Part shown: positions 59,401-64,000 of the stretch, piece by piece
Layout of the letters: the number at the start of each line of letters is the position of its first letter
Position numbering within the stretch: position 1 is the stretch's first letter
NCBI GenBank assembly: GCA_013398055.1
Contig: VZRS01000339.1
Coordinates: 1-64,000 of the forward strand
Reading direction: 5' to 3'
DNA: 64,000 nt
Source: Ifrita kowaldi
Taxonomy: Eukaryota > Chordata > Aves > Passeriformes > Cinclosomatidae
Notes under the pieces: generated by a model
The model's database searches: none
Told to the model about the DNA's origin: nothing
What the model saw: the letters and a program-made list of their open reading frames with translations, nothing else
Made by a program: the position numbers and the translations under genes

Positions 59401-62400
59401 CATGACCCAATGGAAAATTTCTCCCATATCTGCAACGTAATGCCAACGACAGATTTATTTTTACAGCTGTATGGTGAAGGAGTATGATCTCAAAAGACAA
59501 ATCATTCTAAAATGGGCAACTTGACTCAGCAACACAGGGGTCTGGCTGAATATAGGGTGCAACCTACCACGTACACACACAAAAAGCTGTCTAACACCAC
59601 AGCAGGACAAAAACACTGCCTGCCCAAGGGTGTCTGGGGGTTTGATCTGATCACAGGAGGAAAAAACACACCTCTGAACTTGCTGATAGGTGCACAGAAG
59701 GAAGGACCACTGCTGACAGAGCCAGCCCTACCTCCTCAGCTACCCACAGACACCACAAGCATGACACCAGAGTGTGAAGTGCCCCAAGGGATGCCAGACC
59801 AGAGAAACATTTATTTTCCAGACCAAACGCCTATCCTTCAAAAGAAGAGGGAACTATAACCTCTTAGCAGAGCCTTGTGTTTCTCCATGAGCACAATAAT
59901 ACAGATGCAGGACCACACATGTGCCAATGGCTGGGGCTGGAGGTGTTTCATGGCCAGGAACACAAACAGTTGTTGAGGTCCCAAGGGCAGGAGAAAACCT
60001 TGGCTTTGCCTTGTTCAGCAAGAGAAGAGACTGTGTAAATGTAGTATCACTGTCACAACTTATCCTCTGCCATCCTTCCCATTGCAAAGAGCTACATACA
60101 ACATTGACCTGATGCACCCAGAGGAAACCTAGAATTTTGGGAATTGTAACGCCAGTATTGCCCCATGACTTCTCAATAAAGACCCAAAGAGGTAAAGAAC
60201 ACTTTGGTTGCTTGAAAAAGCAGGGAGAGACAGGGGAGATCAAATTTCTCATAAAACTCATGTTTAATTATCTATCAGCAAGTAGAGCCCTGTTTTCATC
60301 CAGTCCTTCAGTGCTCAGTGCCCAGGGGAAAAGCACTGATGCCAACAGGGATTCTACCCACACTTGCACAGCATCAGAGACCTGTAAATGTTTGGATGGT
60401 GAATGAATGGCAGGCAGGAGAGGAGATGGATGAGAGGAAGAGATGGGGATTCACTGCCATTAATAACAGCCATTGGTTTAATGCAGAACTAACAACCCCC
60501 CGGCATGCTAAGCACAGCCCTTGGCTTGCAGGGTTTCTGAACCAGTGGTCATTAATAAAGCCAAAGCCTCCTGAAGGGTAAATAAGTTAGATTGGGCCCC
60601 TAATTCACAAATATGCTGGGTTTTGCTGAAAATTGGACACCAACATGGTGCAACGTGTAAAACTGGGACAATGAACCAAATGAGAAATGGGGTCCTTTGA
60701 AAGCAGTGTATGAACAGCTTCACAGTTTCAGTATTTGAGTTTTTTTCAGTCACCTGCTAAATGACTGAGGTAATGCTGTGGGCAGGCACCACTCTTGACA
60801 GTACAGCCAGGTTGGAAAAGGCTTTGGACCACGTCCATTCCTCCAGTGCCAACAAGCCCCATTCCTGCCACCAGAGATGCTCTGCACTGTGTCCTCGCTC
60901 AGCTTCCCCCAACAACTTCTTTTTTCCACTTTACCCAAATTTTCTTACACTATTAAGCAGGAAACCATCTGCTGGGAGGTTATGACAGGATAAACACAGC
61001 CCTACAGAATACTTACACTATTTCAGTCTCATCTCCTCAGCTGATGGTCTATTTTCCATTAATACAATTTAAACACTTACCTAAAAACTTTAAATTATTT
61101 TTGTGGCTACCTCCTCTTGCTACAGATAACTCAGGAACCACTGAGAATTTCCTTCTCCTGTCAAACAACCCTGACCGCTGTTGGGAAACCAACCAGCAAG
61201 TTTTTAATCCTCCTTGAGACTTTTTATGTTTCGCTTGCTGAAGGTCCGTGATCAAAGGTTTGTGATGAGCTTACATGGCACAGAGCACGCAGGGAACAGA
61301 TTTGCTCTCAAATATTTTAAATATTTCATAATTCATTATACTCATAGCATAAAAAGTACAAAGAACTTCTTCAATCTCCCTAAGTGAAGCTAAAAACGTG
61401 GGGCAGAACTGAAGTTTAACAACTATCAGTCATAAGTACAACAAATACAATCAAAATGGCTCGGGGACAAAAGCAGGGCCTTCAAAAATAAAGTAATTTG
61501 GTAAAGAACACACATGTATAAATATGTTCCTTTCATTCAGGGCGGTGCATCTGAATACTCATGAAATTGCCTCTAATAAACACTACTTCAAATTGAAAAA
61601 AACACAATAGAAATGTAATGCAGACAAGAAAGGTTTCCTATAATCCCAAGTGGTTCCAAGCAGACCTATTTAGGCAGCCAGGCATTTTGAGTTTCACTTC
61701 AGCTCTAACTAAAGCACACATTTTAATGCTGTGCCGCTGCTCTTGATTAAAATCAAACTCAAGTTCCTCGTGTTTTCGGTTTAGCGCTTAGGATGGTGAG
61801 AAAACAAATTAAAAGAAACCCAACAAATTTTAAGAGAAGACTGAAGAAGAAATTAATTTATCAAATTAGCAATGTGCAGCAGCACTTCAAAACCCAAGAG
61901 AAGCAGAAAGGATGCCTGCAGGTTACTCCTTATGATACCAAACAGAGCAAATCCAATCAGATGAACATGCTGCTGGATCAGTCAGGCGAAAGCCACAGGA
62001 GCGGCAGAACAAAGTGAAAGATGTATAAAAAGAGATAAAAAGAGGATTTTCTAAACTTATTGTACTGGTTTGAAACTGAGCTATTCCCCCTGGAGGAGAT
62101 GACAGCATCACTGGTATGGTCCTGCAGAACAAGCTGTCCAAAAAAAACCCTCAAAGACAACACAGAGGAAAAGTAGAAAAAATAGTTCTAATGAGAAATT
62201 AAAAATCCTACTAGAATGTGAAAGCTGCAACGTTGCACTTTAAATAACACAGCTCCATTCAAAAACCTATTTCCTGCACAGGACTGTAAACAAACTGCTA
62301 GATTTTAGCACGTTATTTCAAAACTCCTTGTCTTTAATGGTTTCACCATTGCTCCCTGCTTAATAATTCCCCTTCCTTGCTTAAAATAACTGTCTATGGC

Positions 62401-63449
62401 AAGAGCACTGACCTTCAGGAATAAGTGAATGAGCGAGGAAAGCAGCCCGCCAGCACACGACCAAATTGAAAACAATGACAGCAGCTATTTCGGGGCACGG
62501 AGATGAACAGAGGGAACAATATGATTATCTACATGTAAAATATGAGTGACACCAGCAGCAGACAGGAACTTCTGTTTGCCCAGTCTTGTGAAACAAGAAC
62601 GAGCTGCTGCTCAAAGGAATAAACAGACAGTGAAATAAAAACCTAAAAAGAGATTGTTTTTCTCAGCAAGCAATCAACTCAAGATGCCACAGAGGCTGAT
62701 TGCTTTGTCAGCACAGAAATTCATGACTTGCTTTTAAGATAAAATGACCATCAAGGCACACGAAAAGGAATAAAATAACAGCCAAAGAAAAATAGTATTT
62801 CAGAGGGAAGTTGGTGCTTCTGAGCAGAAGGTATCACTGAAGTACAAAGTGAAGGGGTTTTGTTAGGTGGTGCAGTTAACCCTCCTCTGAAAAATCTGCT
62901 CTTGGAGTTGTAAGTGGCAAGATGGGGCTTGATGGACTACAGCTCATACACTAAGTCTATTAATGTCTTTAAATATAAAAAGCTATTTTATACCATATAT
63001 ATGTATACAAGTAAAAGACTCATGAAAATAAAGTGTTTATATAAGATTTAAACCCCAGCTCTCAAAACAGTTTTAGAGATCATTATGCCAAATCAACCCT
63101 GGGGCTCCCATCTCAGCATGCCAGTGATTTCTGGCAGTTCCACAGATTGCACAGGAGAGGCTGTACCAAGCAAAACACAATTTTGGTTTTCTTGGGTTTG
63201 ATTTTCTTAGAAAACATGGTATTTTTGATGATTTAATCCTGCTAGAGAGCCTTGAAAGCAGAAAGAAGTTACAAATTCATATCTACTGTGGCACAAAGTA
63301 GCCATATCAACTATACTCACTAAAATAAATTCGTAAGAAAATGCAAATAGAAAACACAACACCTCATTAGCAATGCTGTGCAGCCGCCCTGCAGCACCTG
63401 CTGGGTTGGAGGGACCAGACTGAGCGGATGTTTTCCCTGTGAGGGGAGG
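53405..63449. other. BSN upstream intron segment, no gene seen
   Basis: Ten kilobases without a supportable gene or confident repeat. CpG-retaining patches occur at about 57680-57760 and 58160-58460. About 61260-62400 is AT-rich. A TACCATATATATGTATAC tract lies near 62990. Small open frames in both strands show no known family. Confidence 0.5.
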
Positions 63450-63591
63450 CAGTGGAGCAGTTGGGACCAGCATGCCCACCCTTGGAAGGTTCCAGGACCC
63501 AGTGGGGTACAGCCTGGAGATCCCTCCCCTGATTGCTGCTTTGAGCAGAGGTTGGAACAGGTAACCTCCAGAGATCCTTCCCAACCCAGCT
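63450..63591 (+). mobile_element. CR1 LINE 3' fragment (different subfamily)
   Basis: CTTGGAAGGTTCCAGGACCC, GTGGGGTACAGCCTGGAGAT, TTGCTGCTTTGAGCAGAGGT, TGGAACAGGTAACCTCCAGA and GATCCTTCCCAACCC match the CR1 variants that end in GACCTCCAGAGGTCCCTTCC. Left boundary is uncertain. Confidence 0.8.
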
Positions 63592-64000
63592 CCCACCATC
63601 AAGATAGAGAGCACCCTCCCAGCTGCCTCCAGGACCCCCCAGTAACACCACCAGGATGCTTCAGGCACCTCGCTGTGTGACTCTGGAATAGCAGCACAAA
63701 GACTGATGTTCAGGAAAATGAGTCACACTTCCAACAAGGCAGCAACCACTGCAGCTCCCCCAGCCAGCCCATCACACGGGCTGCCAACACGAGCTGCAAA
63801 CACTTCTCTTGGACAACTGTTTTCAACCCCCAGCTCCCACAACGACCTACTTACAAGTCATAAGGTTGCTTGCTGCTGAAATGCATATTAAACTCGGGAC
63901 AGACAAAAAAAACCAACATCTTTTTCCATTTCAGGTCCATTTTTTTTGATTTGATGTTTAAAAATGCTCCGCAGTCAAACACATTTCAGAGGGCACAGAG
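63592..64000. other. BSN upstream intron, end of window
   Basis: Nothing recognised. The missing N-terminal BSN exons must lie beyond this end. Confidence 0.55.

Noticed and set aside
42594..64000. Search for the exon carrying the first half of zinc finger 1 and the BSN start codon
   Set aside because: No minus-strand frame shows the expected CPLC/CNxC finger sequence before acceptor-compatible donors; it must be beyond the window.
14068..64000. tRNA, snRNA or CRISPR-like structures in the introns
   Set aside because: No tRNA B-box-like sequence with a matching A-box, and no regularly spaced direct repeats, were seen by eye.

Overview
The window is vertebrate nuclear DNA, almost certainly from a bird. 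All interspersed repeats I recognise are CR1-type LINE fragments, and several keep the avian-style 3' end with ATTCTATGATTCT. Coding exons are very GC-rich and sit in introns of mixed composition. I see no prokaryotic-style operon, CRISPR array, tRNA or rRNA.

One gene explains the coding content: the minus-strand gene for Bassoon (BSN), the giant scaffold protein of the presynaptic active zone. I could place eight coding exons, in transcript order at 42593-41763, 14067-13603, 12456-5818, 5072-2948, 2644-1908, 1557-1464, 1334-1191 and 1007-967 (stop). Every junction is GT-AG and every phase is compatible. The joined coding sequence is 11,076 nt, or 3,691 codons plus stop. The amino-terminal part, including the start and the first half of zinc finger 1, must lie beyond position 64000. 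Order along the protein: end of zinc finger 1, Pro/Gln-rich linker, zinc finger 2 (split by the 27.7-kb intron), a 2,213-codon exon with QT-type dynein-light-chain motifs and a long Gln/Glu/Arg coiled coil, an exon opening with the coiled coil that corresponds to the ELKS/CAST-binding region, a His/Gln-rich tail, and the conserved C-terminus ending FTSFW.

Downstream of the stop codon there is a strong splice donor 14 nt after TGA and a good candidate 98-nt non-coding exon (866-769) with its own strong donor. The 3' UTR therefore appears to be spliced at least twice. No minus-strand poly(A) signal was found before position 1, so the transcript end is outside the window. Positions 1-470 are CpG-dense.

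Positions 14068-41762 (the intron splitting zinc finger 2) and 42594-64000 (the 3' part of the next upstream intron) hold no other gene I can support. They contain about a dozen CR1 fragments in both orientations, including a decayed CR1/L3-like element interrupted by a younger CR1. They also contain some AT-rich or CpG-retaining blocks that look like candidate conserved regulatory DNA.

The most interesting observations are the spliced 3' UTR (a possible nonsense-mediated-decay target), a possible alternative Bassoon C-terminus by skipping the last coding exon, an inverted duplication linking the 3' UTR exon to positions 30-90, a stop-free 745-nt intron, an array of eleven QT motifs, and a 1-kb intronic block open on both strands.
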